Source of the DNA: Apus apus
Taxonomy: Eukaryota > Chordata > Aves > Apodiformes > Apodidae
DNA: 64,000 nt
NCBI RefSeq assembly: GCF_020740795.1
Contig: NC_067285.1
Span: forward strand, 81,487,342-81,551,341
Reading direction: 5' to 3'
In this document: positions 1-11,900 of the stretch, one piece after another
Numbering within the stretch: the stretch's first letter is position 1
How the letters are laid out: every line of letters starts with the position of its first letter
Translations under genes and position numbers: made by a program
The notes under the pieces: generated by a model
The model's database searches: none
What the model saw: the letters and a program-made list of their open reading frames with translations, nothing else
Told to the model about the DNA's origin: nothing

Positions 1-1084
1 ACAGCAAGCTTTTAGCACAGAAACCACCTGTAACAAATGCTAAAAAGTATTCAAAATATACTTTTCTGGCTGTTTCTTCATGGGGCATATGTAGTTTCTT
101 GTTAAAAAAAAAGTGATGCCAAAATGTTATTTTTAACTTAACATTTAATTGCATTAACATTTAATTTTAAATAATGTTAAATTTTAATGAAAAAAATTGC
201 TTTATTTTTCTGCTCTGTAGGGGAAATCTCTATTTCTCAGCTTTATTTGCTCATGGGATGGCAGAACGATACAGCCATTTAAACTTCCTATAAGCAGAAA
301 CACAATCCCTCAAAACAGCCAACATCTAAAGAATATTGTATCACTTATATGAATCCAGTTCCTTTTGCACTGGTATACAGGTAGTGCTTTTTTTCCTGTA
401 TAGTAAGTGTTGTTTATTGATACTATATGAAAGAATTCAACTGATGAGGCTTCAGTTGCTCATAAGTGACAGCAATGAACATCACACAATGGAAGTAAAG
501 GTAACTAGGTTATTTTCACTTTCTAAATCTATTTGTGCAAAAATGAGACAAGTAGCTTAAAATTATCTGAGGCTTAGCTTTGATAATCTGAGCTGTCACA
601 ATATGCAAAACAGAAGCAGCTGGTTTTACTGTCATTAGGGATTTTAAGATGGTGTTCTCTTAAGGACATGAACACACTGAGCTGCAGACTTCCTGTTTTT
701 TTGGCCAGTGACATCCATGTAATAAAGAATGTTTTGAAAGTACTGGAAGTACTGCCTACAACTTTGTTTCCCATCATTTTTATGAACTTGCCAACACATT
801 GTTGACGTGGGCAAGGCCACCTGTCTACAGATACAATTACTTAACATCTTAGATGTGGATGTATGATAATCACTGTCATGTAGGATATCAGCTTAGCAGC
901 TGCAAGAGTTGAAAGTTAAGAATGTGTTTAAATACTTTCATGAACTGAGGTCTTAAGAAAATAGTACTTGCAGACTGCCATCATGTGAGATGCTGATCTG
1001 CAGGCTGGTCAAAGTCAGCAAGGTTCAACACAATAATTTTGTTGCAGGACTACACATGGAGGCATTTGGCACAGATCATGTATT
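1..1084. other. Intergenic sequence upstream of ING2
   Basis: AT-rich sequence in which I see no convincing exon. The short open frames here lack coding character. By synteny with human the next gene to the left would be CDKN2AIP, so part of this stretch could be its 3' flank or 3' UTR, but nothing in the sequence proves that. Confidence 0.4.
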
Positions 1085-1270
1085 CACAGAATCATAGAAA
1101 AAAAGGCAGACTGGAAGAGATCCTCTGGATGCCATCAAAGCAGAGCAAGCTTCACAGGCAGATCAGATTGTGCCAGGTCTCATGCAGTTCGGCTCCGAAA
1201 ATACCCAAGGATGGAGACCATACAACCTCTCTGAGCAATGCATGCTGCTGCTTAACCACGATGTTGGATC
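1085..1270 (-). mobile_element. CR1 LINE fragment, old, antisense
   Basis: It starts with a CACAGAATCATAGAA-like reverse complement of the CR1 3' tail. It continues with the degenerate reverse complement of the CR1 3' region (for example GGAGACCATACAACCTCTCT near 1214). Many substitutions and small gaps relative to the other copies in the window indicate an old insertion. It is 5'-truncated and non-coding. Confidence 0.7.
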
Positions 1271-2179
1271 ATGGCATCCTGAGATGTTATCTGCAGGATT
1301 AGTATGGGTACTCTTTTAGTGCTAGCCACTTACCTAGATGAATGGTTTTCTGGGATTTGGATTTTTTTTACCCTTGAATTAAATCAACTCTGATGATGTT
1401 TTTTCTAAGTTTGCCAGATGTCCTGTTTTTTTCCTCATGTGTTTTCAGGTTCCTAAAATATAAATGCAACATACTGCAAAATGTACAGGTATTCTCAGGA
1501 TGTTTCAAGACACCACAATGTGGATTTTTTTTTCCTGATGCTTATCCATTATTATTCACATAGGGAAGATCAGAAAAATTAACCTTTTAGTAATTCTGTT
1601 TTATTCTCCCAGTAGAAGTATATAGATAAAAAGTGTATTTTTACTTTTGTTTCCTTCTAGATTTCTGATGGCCAACATTTGATATAAATTCTGCAACAAC
1701 CTTGGGGGAGACAGGATAGTCTTGTCAAAATTGGGAGACTTGTTGGCAAGCAAGGATAAACTTCTTTGACACCTTATTTAAAATTATCTGAAACGATTTC
1801 TGAGGATAAAATGTCACTTAGCTTCCTTAAGTAAGTTTATCACAAATAATTTTGCTGCTCTTTAAAGCAAAAAAAAGAAAAAAAAAAGTAGCTGCTATTA
1901 TGGGCAAGAACAGACTAAACTGCTGCTTCCTAGAGTTGGAGGATACAAATTATTTAGATGCCTCACCCTAACAAGTGCTGCAGTGAGAAAAGCTTGACTG
2001 TGGAGCACACTCTTGCTTTCCCCACCTACAATCTGTCACCAGGCTCTGGTGACAAACCTCACCTTAGGATGAAAACTACTCCTCAGAAATACATTGTGGC
2101 AACTCACAACAGCATTTGGGAGAGAAACACACAACCCACCCACAATTTATTATGCATATACATTTTACTGCATTAAAAC
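1271..2179. other. Unannotated intergenic stretch
   Basis: AT-rich sequence with short A and T runs, including an A-rich run near 1868-1888. No gene, RNA gene or recognisable repeat is seen. It ends where the CR1 sequence begins. Confidence 0.4.
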
Positions 2180-3235
2180 GTGGGTTTGATGGGTGGACTG
2201 TTCAGCAGATAAGGAACTGGCTGGTCACATCCAGAGGGTAGTGGTCAACGGCTCCAAGTCCAGATGGAAAACAGTGACAAGTGGTGTCCCTCAGGGGTCA
2301 GTTCTGAGCCCAGTGTTGTATAACATCTTCATTAACATTATTGACAGTGGCATTGAGAGCACCCTCAGCAACTTTCCTGATGACACCAAGCTAGGTGGAG
2401 AGGTCAATATGCCAGAGGGATGGGATGCCATCCAGAGGGACCTGGATAAGCTAAAGAAGTGGGGCCAGGTGAAACTCATGAGGTTCAACAAGGCCAAGTA
2501 CAGGGTCCTGCACCTGGGCCGAGGTAACCCAAGATAAGAATACAAGGTGGGGGAGGCCACACTTGAGAGCAGCCCTGTGGAAATGGACCTGGGGGCACTT
2601 GTGGATCAAAAGCTGGACATGAGCCACCAACGTGCATTTGCAGCTAAGAAGGCCAACTCCATCCTGGGCCGGATCAAAAGAAGTGTGGCCACCAGATCGA
2701 GAAAGGTGATTCTGCCCTTCTACTGTGCCCTGGTGAGACCTCACCTAGATACTGTGTCCAGCTCTGGTGCCCCCAGCACAAGAAAGATGTGGACCTGTTG
2801 GAATATGTCCAGAGAAGGGCTACAAAAATGATCCAAGGGCTGGAGCACCTCTCATATGAGGATAAGCTGAGGAAGTTGGGGTTGTTCAGCCTGAAGAGAA
2901 GGCTCTGGGAGAACCTAACAGTGGCCTTCCAGTACCTGAATGGGGCCTGCAAGAAAGATGGGGAGGGTCTTTTTACAGGGGCTTGCAGTGAGAGGACAAG
3001 GGGTAGTGGTTAGGTTAGAGATCAGGCAGAAATTCTTCAGTGTAAGGGTGGTGAGACACTGGAACAGGCTGCCCAGAGATGTTGTGGGGGCTCCATCCCT
3101 GGAGGTGTTCAAGGCCAGGCTGGATGGGGCTCTGAGCAGCCTGGTCTAGTGGAAGGTGTCCCTGCCCATGCAGGGGGGGTTGGAACTCGATGATCTTTAA
3201 GGTCCCTTCCAACTCAAAATTCTACAATTCTGTAT
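2180..3235 (+). mobile_element. CR1 LINE, 5'-truncated, with broken reverse-transcriptase C-terminus
   Basis: About 1.05 kb of plus-strand CR1. It covers the last part of ORF2, with the typical [11 protein letters not shown] and [14 protein letters not shown] stretches, and the 3' UTR with its terminal GGTCCCTTCCAACT / ATTCTACAATTCTG tail. The ORF2 reading is split over at least three frames (2193-2537, 2547-2831, 2789-3013, 2940-3149), so it is inactive. The 5' boundary near 2180 is where CR1-like sequence begins, as in typical 5'-truncated copies. It lies about 1.2 kb upstream of the ING2 CpG island. Confidence 0.93.
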
Positions 3236-3569
3236 AAAACTTACTTGCACTCCCATTAAACAGAAAGCCTTTGAGAAGCTGTGCTTCTGGAGATTTAGGG
3301 CTATCTGTGCTGACAGGTTACTTTCTATGCCAAAATATTACACGAAAATGAATGGACAGTGCAAACAGTACAGTTTCAGCACCAGATACAAAACTCCTGC
3401 ACTATTCTGCTTGCTCAAACAGCTTTTGTACTACCTCCGGAAAATGTGGGAAGGTTCAGGATTATGACTGAAAACACAGTTTCATGGGGAGCAAGAGCAA
3501 CCCACGTCAGCCACAACATGTCCTCGAGATAAACCCCTCAACTTCTCCGGGGACAGACTGTTTTGAGCA
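3236..3569. other. Short spacer between CR1 and the ING2 CpG island
   Basis: No gene or repeat recognised. GC content rises towards the CpG island. Confidence 0.4.
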
Positions 3570-4176
3570 GTGCAGATAACCACGGCGGGACTGAGCGAAG
3601 AAGGGCGTCAATCAGCGCTAATGAACACCCCCCAGGAGAGCAGGAGGCGGCACGCCCGAGGGACACGCGTGGATCTCTTCTTCCCTGAGGCACCCGCGGT
3701 CCTCAGGACGAGGTCGCAGTGCCCGCTCCCCCCGCCAACAACCCTGCAGCGGCAGACGCCGGCCGAAAACTGGAGGTAAAGCAGCGCTACTCACAACCGG
3801 CGGTCACCTCAGCTCCCGTCGCCTTCACCTCAGGCAGGTGCAGCAGGGTCCCGCCGCAGTAGGGGACACGCACCGGCGCCGCAGGCTGGCCCGGGGCTGC
3901 TCGCTGAGCTGGGGCGGGGATGGCGGGTGCCCGAGGGACGAACGCGGGGGGGAAGCGGCGCTGAGGGAGCTCCAGCCCCGCCGTGCGGCACTTCAGCCGG
4001 GCGCAGACCCCCGCGGCAGGGGCCGCGCTCCGGCCGGGCGCGGGGGCAGCGGCGCCTTGAAGGGCGGCCCCGCCCCCGCAGCGGCCGCCGCCCCGCGCCG
4101 AGCGCCGGGCCAGTAGCGGCGCGCGGGACGGGAAGGCGGGAGAATGCGAACCCCGCTCGGCGCCGCCGGCCGCGCC

Positions 4177-4183
4177 TTATAAG
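4177..4183 (+). promoter_or_regulatory. TATA-like element
   Basis: TTATAAG inside the CpG island, about 300 bp upstream of the ING2 start codon. If used, transcription would start near 4205-4215, overlapping or just downstream of the NRF-1-like palindrome. CpG-island promoters often lack a working TATA box, so this is tentative. Confidence 0.35.
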
Positions 4184-4194
4184 GGCAGGGCCTG

Positions 4195-4204
4195 GCGCAT
4201 GCGC
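4195..4204 (+). promoter_or_regulatory. NRF-1-type palindromic site
   Basis: GCGCATGCGC is a full match to the palindromic core of the NRF-1 consensus. It sits 11 bp downstream of the TATA-like element. Functional binding is inferred, not shown. Confidence 0.5.
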
Positions 4205-4485
4205 GCGGCCCGGCGGGCAGGGGCGGGGGCTCCGAGTGGGTTTTGCTTGGGCGGCGGATCGGCGGCGGGAAGCGGTGCGGGACCCCGGGGAAGGCCGGCC
4301 CGGCCCAGCCAGGCGCTCACCCCTTCCTCTCCGCACCAGCCCCCGCGGCGCCTCGGCCCGGCCGGCCTAGCTCGGCCGCGGGCGGGCAGAGGGGCGGTGG
4401 CAGGAGGGCGGGGAGCGGGGCCGCGGTTGGGACCCCGCGCCCGGTGCGGGCGGCGCGGCAGCGGATGTGCTGCTGGCGCGGGGGG

Positions 4486-7400
4486 ATGATGCTGGCGGGG
4501 CCGCAGCTGGTGGCGGGGCCGGCGGCGCCGGGCGGGGAGCGGGCCCGGCTGCTCTCCCTCTACGTGCAGGACTACCTGGAGTGCGTGGAGTCGCTGCCGC
4601 TGGACATCCAGCGCAACGCCTCGCTGCTGCGGGAGATGGACACGCAGTGCCAAGGTAGGCGCCGCGGCGGGACGCGGCCTCCGGCGCAGGGCAGCGGGCG
4701 GGGGGGAAGGGGCCGGCCGCCCGCCGCACATGCGCCCGGCGGGGAGGGGCCGGAGCCGGGGCGGGCCTGGCGGAGGGGTGGGCGCCGGGGGGAGCCCCCT
4801 GCCGGGGGCTGCGTGGGGCTGAGCCCGCGGCGCTGCTGCGGCGCCGAGCCCGGCGTCTGCGGGGCGGCCGGTCCTTCCCGGGGGAGGCGGCCCCGCCGCC
4901 GCGGCCCCGCCCCGGGGCGATGGGAGGCGGCGGTGGCTCGCTGCCCGGCGCTAGGCCCGGCGGGTCCCGCTCCGCCGTGCGGGGCCGCTCGCCCCCCCGC
5001 CCCCGGCCAGCCCTTCCGGCCGAAGCGGGGGCAGTGCTGCTGGAGGCCGGGGTGCGGGACGCGGTTTTACAGAGCCCGCCGCCGCCCGGCGCGGGGCTGG
5101 CTGCGTCCCGGCGGAGCCGTGACCCCGTCCCGCCGGGAGTCGCTGCTCCCCGGCCCGCCGAGGGTCAGCGTCCGGGGGCGGCGTGTAGCGCTGGCAGCCT
5201 CCCGCGGGTCGTGGAGGGTCCCCAGAGCGCGAAGTTGCCCTGAGCTCCAGCCGAAGGCACGGGTTCTTCCCAAATGCGGGTTAAGTACCAATTAAATCCG
5301 CGCCGTCTCGCACTCCTGGGCTCGGCAGCTGCGCTGCCTTGTGACTTGTAAGGGCTGCCCTGCCGCCTGAGGGTGCGATGGGAAGCGGCTCCGGAACGTG
5401 CAGCAGGGCCGAGCAGCGTGGGCCCGGGCGGGAGCGGGGGATTCGGGCCCGTGGAGCGGGAGCCGGAGCCGTATCCCGGCAGGAAAGATTTCCTGCGCCG
5501 TGGGTAGGAGGGGACCACCGCTCAGGCCTTCGAGACGTGACACGGGCCACCTCAGGGGACGGCTATTGTAAGCGGATTCTTGCGGTTACTTAATTACCCA
5601 GGAAGATAGATAACAGCAGGCTTTTGTAAGTTTTCTGTGCTTTTAAAGGGCATAGGCTGGTCTGCAGCATTTTGATTTCTTAGTCAAGGCTGGGCTGCCT
5701 ACCACACTTCTTACCTGATCTGTGGTGACAACACTCCACATTGATCTTGAATAGATTCAGTCTTTTATTTAGGCTGTATCTGCTGTATGTATGCTTCCAG
5801 TCACCAATACGATACTGACACAAAACAAGTTCGTTGCTAGTTTTACTAAAGCCTTCAATTGTTTTAAAAAAAACAATAAAGAACCACCCCAAAACTCTAA
5901 AAACTGGATAAAAATACTTTGGGCCCAAGTCCGAAGATGTAAAAGCAGTGCTGTATAATTTCAGCTAATATAAAAGGTAGTGGTAGTTAATGCAGGAGGG
6001 ATAGAGCCACTGTTGGCCTTAGAAAACTGAAATCCTTTTAGCTTCTATTAGCTCTACCAAACTTAATCAGATTATCTGTAATGAACACTTGGGCCTGGTT
6101 TGTGTTGTTTTGTGGTTGGCTTTTTTTCTTTTTTTTTCCTTTTTTTTTTTTTAAAGGGGTTTCAGAGCTACTTAGTTGGGTGATGCCTTCTTTAATCATA
6201 GGGACCAACAAGGCGTTGAGTAAACTTGTAGGAGTTTTGTAAACTTGAACTCAAAGGTTCTTTCCTCTTTTTAATGGACAGCATCCATTTAAAGTGTGCA
6301 GCATATCTTCTTGGACTGCATCCAGGGAATAATCAATGTAAGGTAAATGTTGGTCTCTGTCACAGTGTGAAAAAAGCAAACAGTTACTGCTTGTGGTTTC
6401 TTCAGAGCAGGGCATTCCCCAGATGGGATATCTGTGTGACTAGACCTATAATATTTCTGTCCCCCACCTTATTAAAAAAAAAGGCTGGTGTGGAGACAAT
6501 GTGGCTGCAAAATATTGTGCTCTGTTTATGCTTTCCTACTTCTACAGCCTACAAAGTACCTTACTCCACTCTCTTCAGGAGCAAAGTGTAAGATTTCCCA
6601 CTGCCTGTCAGGGCAAAAGGCAAGACCAGCGTAGCTGAAGATGCAGGGAAACAGCTTGTGTTTTTAATGGTAGCTGGAATGCTAGTATTGAGAAAAAATA
6701 GGTTATGTGAGTTATGGGGCAGGCAGAGTAGTGATTTTTATCTTCCCCTAGTGAAAGTCTGGAACAGAAAAACATGCTTTTGGCTTCTCTTGTCATACAG
6801 GTTTCAGAATTTATAGTAAAAAGCAGCCGTTCACGCTTAAGCTACTGTTTTAAGATGTCAGTAGGAAAAAAAAAAAATCACCGTGAACGATGTTGAGATA
6901 ATATCTATGGCTTCCATTTTTAGTGCAAGCTTGAATCATTTCACAACTGTACAATGCAGACAAAGTCTTTAAAAATGAAAGCCAGTTTGTGAAACACAGG
7001 TCTTTAAGAAGATAAATTGTACTGCAGATCTTCCCTCTTTAGAAGTAAACAGTTTAGAATCATCCATAAATTCTCTTGCCTGTTCAAATAAAATCCTTAT
7101 GTTGTTTCTGAAGAAACCAGTACACTGTGCATCAGGTTTCACTGACAGTTGTACTAATCTGTTTCCTTCCACATTAGCAATTTCCTTGTCTTTTATGTAT
7201 AGATCTAGTGTAGCTTTTTGTCTGGAAAATACTATTTTAAAATCTAGCAATATAGAACAATAAAGAGTAAGACAGGCTTATAAGGCATATGTTAGTCTCA
7301 TATTTGGGTTCATTAAACTTGCTTCTAAGTACTAAACTGTATTAAAGATTCACAGCAACTCATCCAGTTATTTTGTGTTACTTGCAGGAAGAAAAGTTGA

Positions 7401-8836
7401 GAAGTCAAACTGTGACCCACTCATTACTAGTTGCTTAAAAATATCCTGTGATGCACTGAACAGTAGGTCACCTACTCTGAAAAAATTCAGCCTCTATTTA
7501 AAAAGCATCTTGCTGTAATTTGTCTTGGTAATAGGAAAAACATTTTGAGTGGTTTAAGTTGATTTACATGTTGATTATAAATTTGCTATTGTGTAACTTC
7601 AGTTGTCATACTCCTTTTATAACTCTGTCTGCTTGGAAAGTATAATACCAAACCTTTAGATTAATAAGAAGGGGAAGGCAGAGGACTTGGATATGCTTGT
7701 TCTGGAGTGTTATATGTCATGATATATAATGATTATATGAATTCTAAGTTTATTCATGTGATACAATAAGCTGTTGCTTTGGGTTCTAGGCTAGAGTTCT
7801 GGAACTACTGTGATAAGGACTCTAAACAAATTACAGAAATTCCTGCGTTTTCAGATGGAGGCAAGATCTGGACTATCCACACTCCAGCTGCTGTGGTCCC
7901 TTTTCTTGGGTCATCCTTTCTTCTTCCAGTGTCTAAAATAATCCTGCTTTTTTCTTGGAATTCGAGACATTTTTTCTTCCAACAGATTGTGATCTTAAAC
8001 ACTGATTTGATGACCACATGCAACTTGAATAAAATATCTAATTTAGCCCACTGGAGTGTACTGTAATTAAAATTTGTACTGTTTCTCAACAGTTAGAAAT
8101 ACATGTCTCCATATTTTGAGTATGTTCCATCTCGTGTAATTATTCCTATTATCTTTGTTTTATAGAAGCGTTAAAAGAAATAGATGATGTCTATGAAAAA
8201 TATAAGTCAGAAAATGATCCTGTTCAGAAGAAACGCTTGCAGCAGCATCTTCAACGTGCATTAATCAACAGCCAAGAACTTGGAGATGAGAAGATTCAGA
8301 TAGTCACTCAGATGCTAGAACTGGTAGAGAACAGAGCCCGGCAAATGGAAACACACTCTCAGTGTTTTCAAGATCTGTCTGAGAGCGAAAAGCCTCTAGA
8401 AAAGGCAAAGATGGAGTCCTGCCAGCCAGAGAGATCTTCACGTAGACCTCGTCGCCAGCGCACCAGCGAAAGCCGTGATTTGTGCCATGTAGCAAATGGT
8501 ATCGATGACTGCGATGATCAGCCACCTAAAGAAAAAAGATCCAAATCTTCCAAGAAGAAAAAACGCTCCAAAGCCAAACAAGAGAGAGAGGTTTCACCTG
8601 TAGAATTTGCAATCGATCCAAATGAACCAACTTATTGCTTATGCAACCAAGTGTCTTATGGCGAAATGATAGGATGTGATAATGAACAGTGTCCTATTGA
8701 GTGGTTCCACTTTTCATGTGTTGGACTCACCTACAAACCAAAGGGGAAGTGGTATTGCCCCAAGTGCAGAGGAGACAATGAGAAAACAATGGACAAATGT
8801 ACTGACAAATCAAAAAAGGATAGAAGATCGAGGTAG
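4486..8836 (+). CDS. ING2: Inhibitor of growth protein 2 (PHD-finger chromatin reader)
   Basis: Two coding exons, 4486-4654 and 8166-8836, joined across a GT-AG intron (4655-8165) as CAA G|AA. They give 279 codons plus stop, close to the ~280 residues of mammalian ING2. ING2 is a nuclear subunit of Sin3A-HDAC complexes. Its PHD finger binds H3K4me3, and its basic tail is reported to bind phosphoinositides. Visible features are an N-terminal ING helical region (from about residue 20, [16 protein letters not shown]), a lysine-rich nuclear-localisation stretch (about 178-194), and a C4HC3 PHD finger with C214, C216, C227, C232, H238, C241, C254 and C257. The protein ends in the basic KKDRRSR tail. 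Three in-frame ATGs exist at 4465, 4486 and 4489; I chose 4486 because it gives the usual length. Residues 1-20 are GC-rich and poorly conserved. Confidence 0.97.
5715..5814 (-). other. Possible antisense exon in ING2 intron 1
   Basis: On the minus strand, a pyrimidine-containing acceptor ending in TGTCAG is followed by 100 nt open in one frame (starting [13 protein letters not shown]). It ends at a strong donor, GATCAG|GTAAGA. Exon-like splice sites are the only support. I find no neighbouring exon to join it to, and it could be chance. Confidence 0.2.
6969..7221 (-). other. Possible antisense coding exon in ING2 intron 1
   Basis: On the minus strand, an acceptor-like ATTTTCCAG is followed by about 83 open codons ending in a stop at 6969-6971. 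The reading is balanced and protein-like (for example [17 protein letters not shown] and [17 protein letters not shown]). I do not recognise the family. It could be a terminal exon of a minus-strand gene or a pseudogene fragment. No clear AATAAA follows directly downstream on that strand. Confidence 0.3.
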
Positions 8837-8874
8837 TGAAAGCAATTCATGTTTTAAAGAGTTGCTCCTTTTAT

Positions 8875-8966
8875 ATTAAAATGTTAAATTTCCAGAGAAC
8901 ACTGTTTTAGGAAATGCATAAGACTATGCAATAATTTTTAATCTATAATATTAATGGAGTATTAAA
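8875..8966 (+). terminator. Candidate proximal poly(A) signals of ING2
   Basis: ATTAAA hexamers at 8875-8880 and 8961-8966 lie 39 and 125 bp after the ING2 stop codon. The gene may use more distal sites, such as an AATAAA at 11036-11041. Sequence alone cannot decide. Confidence 0.3.
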
Positions 8967-11900
8967 AGCTGTTATACCTTCTGTGATCTTTAACTTTCTG
9001 CACTGAATAACCAAATAATTGAAACAGGGTGGCTTCAGACCTTCACAGAAGACATTACAAGCATATGGCGCTTGGTTTCAATTTAACCTGTTAGTATTTT
9101 AAAGAACCTTGTGAATCTTGAAATGGTGGTGGGAAAGATATTGAAGAACTTTTCATGTTATGGGAAAGTCATTGAAAGGCCTCACATAACTGCTTGAGTC
9201 TTAACAACTGAATTTGTTCTTTTTCCCAGGTCTTAAGTTTTCAGTTTTTGTGTTAACATCACACATTTGGAATTAGGATTTTTGAGTTCAGCTGTAACTG
9301 TAAAAGTCTTCCCAGCTAAAAGCAGACCTCTTCAGTGACTTTCAGTATGTTACTTCAAGGAAGAAAATACCACTAACTTAAGCTTTTTTTTGGTCATTAT
9401 TAAACTCATGTCTTTGTGACTTTATACTTGGGAGTCAATTTTTGGATATCATATATGGTGTATATGCAGTTTTGGATATTTTCAGTAGGTTTTGCTTGGG
9501 TTCTGTTGAGCATCTTTGATTTTTACCACTGCCTATAGAAGCCTTGAAGTGGTAGAAGGATCCCTATAGAGGAGGGGATGTTGACATGTCAGGGAGCAGA
9601 AACTGCAAATCATTCATCATAGTCAATTTATAGAGAGCTGAAACATGACTGCTATTCTCTGGGATGTAAAATTTGCTTTTCCTTTAGTGGCATTTGTGTA
9701 TGTGTGTGGCCACACCTGGATTTAGGCACAGCATCCCAGTTCTTGGACTTGAGCAACTATCTAAAAAGCCTGAAGGCAAAAGCTTTCAGTCAAAGTTTTG
9801 ATAGGTAATAAAAACCAAAACATAAGCATGACTGGCACAGAGCCAGTAGACAAATCCCAGCAGGTTTGTGACAGGCTCTGTAAGTGTTGTCCTGAAGTAT
9901 GCAGGTAGTGTCTAAACACTCCTTGGGTGGTAGTTAAAACTGAACTTCTTAACCCCCACACCTCAAAGGAGATGGAAAAAAGATGAAAACAGCTGTTCCT
10001 GCTCCTTTGCAATGGGAGATGTTAATAGAGAAGCAAGTGGTGTGTACCAAACCTTGCACCTAGAGTTCTTGCTCAATGCTATTCTTCCTTGAGACTGCCT
10101 GTGCCCTGGCAGGCTTGGCAAGAGCAACTCTGCAGGGCTGGGTGTGGGGGTTATCTCTAGATAGGGTGCAAGAGCTCTGAAATCATCGTAGGTCTCTGCT
10201 CTTTGCTGCTAAGGTCTCCCTTGACATCATGGAGGGAGAAGTGACACCATCTCTGGTGAAGCCTGATTGAAATGCCAGTTGCATTGAGTTCAGAGTGGCT
10301 GAGAAGGCAGATGAGCAAAAGCAAGCCACGATGGATGGATGCCATCAAAACTCCCTCCTGCATCTCCACTAGAGGGCCGTGACAGCCGGGGCTGGAGGGC
10401 TGGATGCGCTGTGCTTGGCATAAAGGGAGTCTCCGTGCTGTCGGGCCAGATGGTATGAATCAATGTGCAGGACTCTAAATATTATAAGCTATGTAAAATA
10501 CCAAGCCGGTTTCCACAGTTAGGATGTGATTGCTTAACAGGATTTAGCATTTGTGAGTAATACTAGTTAACATATGGCAGGGAGCGTAAAAACTAGTGTT
10601 TTGAATCTTTCCTCTAAAACTGCAGGTTTATTAAGTGGACTAGCTCCACTGGGCAGACCTCTGCCACAGTCAGCAAACAGCTCTTGCAGGAAAGTACTGT
10701 AAGGGCTCTGACCACCGGGGGGGAGGAAAGAAGGTAGACCTTATCCCAAGGCCCTCCTGTCTTGCTTTCTAGGCCTAGTGGCTAATCTAAGGTTGCACAG
10801 ATAGGCTTCTTCAGGGGGCTGGGTCATGGCTACTGATGCAGAATGATGAGGCCAGCTGTTGCAGAGAAGTGTTGTAACTCCTCTGCACATCTTACTCCTT
10901 TATTTATTTGTTACAGCTTAATGATTCCTAAATTTTCTTCTTGAGAAGACTGGTTGGAAGGCTTGAGCTGGGGACTGTATCATCTAATGTCTACCCAAAA
11001 TGGCAATGCTCCCTAGTATTAAAAAATATCCCTTAAATAAACAGTGAAGTTGCAGAACAAAAGTACAAGTGAAAGTGTAGCTATTAATGTTACTAACTTA
11101 CCTTGAAAAGCATTGAATTTCTACTGGCTAAATCAAGAATACTTTTTCCCCCAAGGCAGAGGAGAAAGCTGGGAGCCTTATATAATGGCTCACCTAGAAT
11201 AACTGCTGAAGCAGGAAGTGTATGTTGCAGTGTTACCGATTAGATTCTGAAAGTGGTCCAGATAAACATCTCTAAGGCAGGGATGCTTTTTTTATGCTAA
11301 TGGCCCTTCTAGTAGGGAGTATGAATTCTCAAGGTTTCCAGTGAAGATATTGCTGGGGAAACAGCTCTTGCTCAGCTAATACATGAAATTGCTCAAATGC
11401 ATAAGAAATTTGGTTCATAAGCAGATTAGCAGTGTGCCTCAAATATACATAGGTGCATCTAAAAATTACCTCTCTTAAATACTCTTAATTGCTAAAATGT
11501 ACATAAGAAAAGATGTGATGTTATCAAGCATTTAGCATCCCACCACCCTTTTCAACCAAACTCAGATTCTGTGGTTTTGTATCTGTGCTTGTAGAAGATC
11601 AATGGTAATTGCAGAAGACACACATAAGACACGAGTATGAAATCAAAAAGGTAAGTAGAGTATTCTTATGTTGCTTCTTAATGTTGAATTTTTTTTCTTA
11701 AAGGGGTGAGCCTCACAGTGAAGTCAAAATTAAACAGTTAAACCAGTCTATCTTCAAGATATGTATTGACTGTCATGAAGTATGTCTAGCTTCTTGCAAA
11801 GCAAAAAATATAAATTCAGGACAACAAACATTTTGAAAGTTGATAGAAGTGTGTAGCTACACAAGAAACTGCTTCCTCTTTGTGAAAATTAATGCTATAT

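Larger units (their letters stand above)
3570..5560 (+). promoter_or_regulatory. CpG-island promoter of ING2
   Basis: About 2 kb of very GC-rich, CpG-dense sequence spans the presumed ING2 transcription start, coding exon 1 and the start of intron 1. Long open frames here on both strands are by-products of GC richness and the scarcity of stop codons. A TATA-like TTATAAG (4177-4183) and a palindromic NRF-1-type site (4195-4204) lie about 300 bp upstream of the start codon. The extent of the island was judged by eye. Confidence 0.8.

Noticed and set aside
2193-3149. Open frames of 69-114 codons resembling reverse transcriptase
   Set aside because: They are frame-broken pieces of a CR1 LINE, not a host gene.
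4243-5295. 350-codon open frame over the ING2 CpG island
   Set aside because: Only the part 4486-4654 is ING2 exon 1. The rest runs through the intron and is open because of GC richness.
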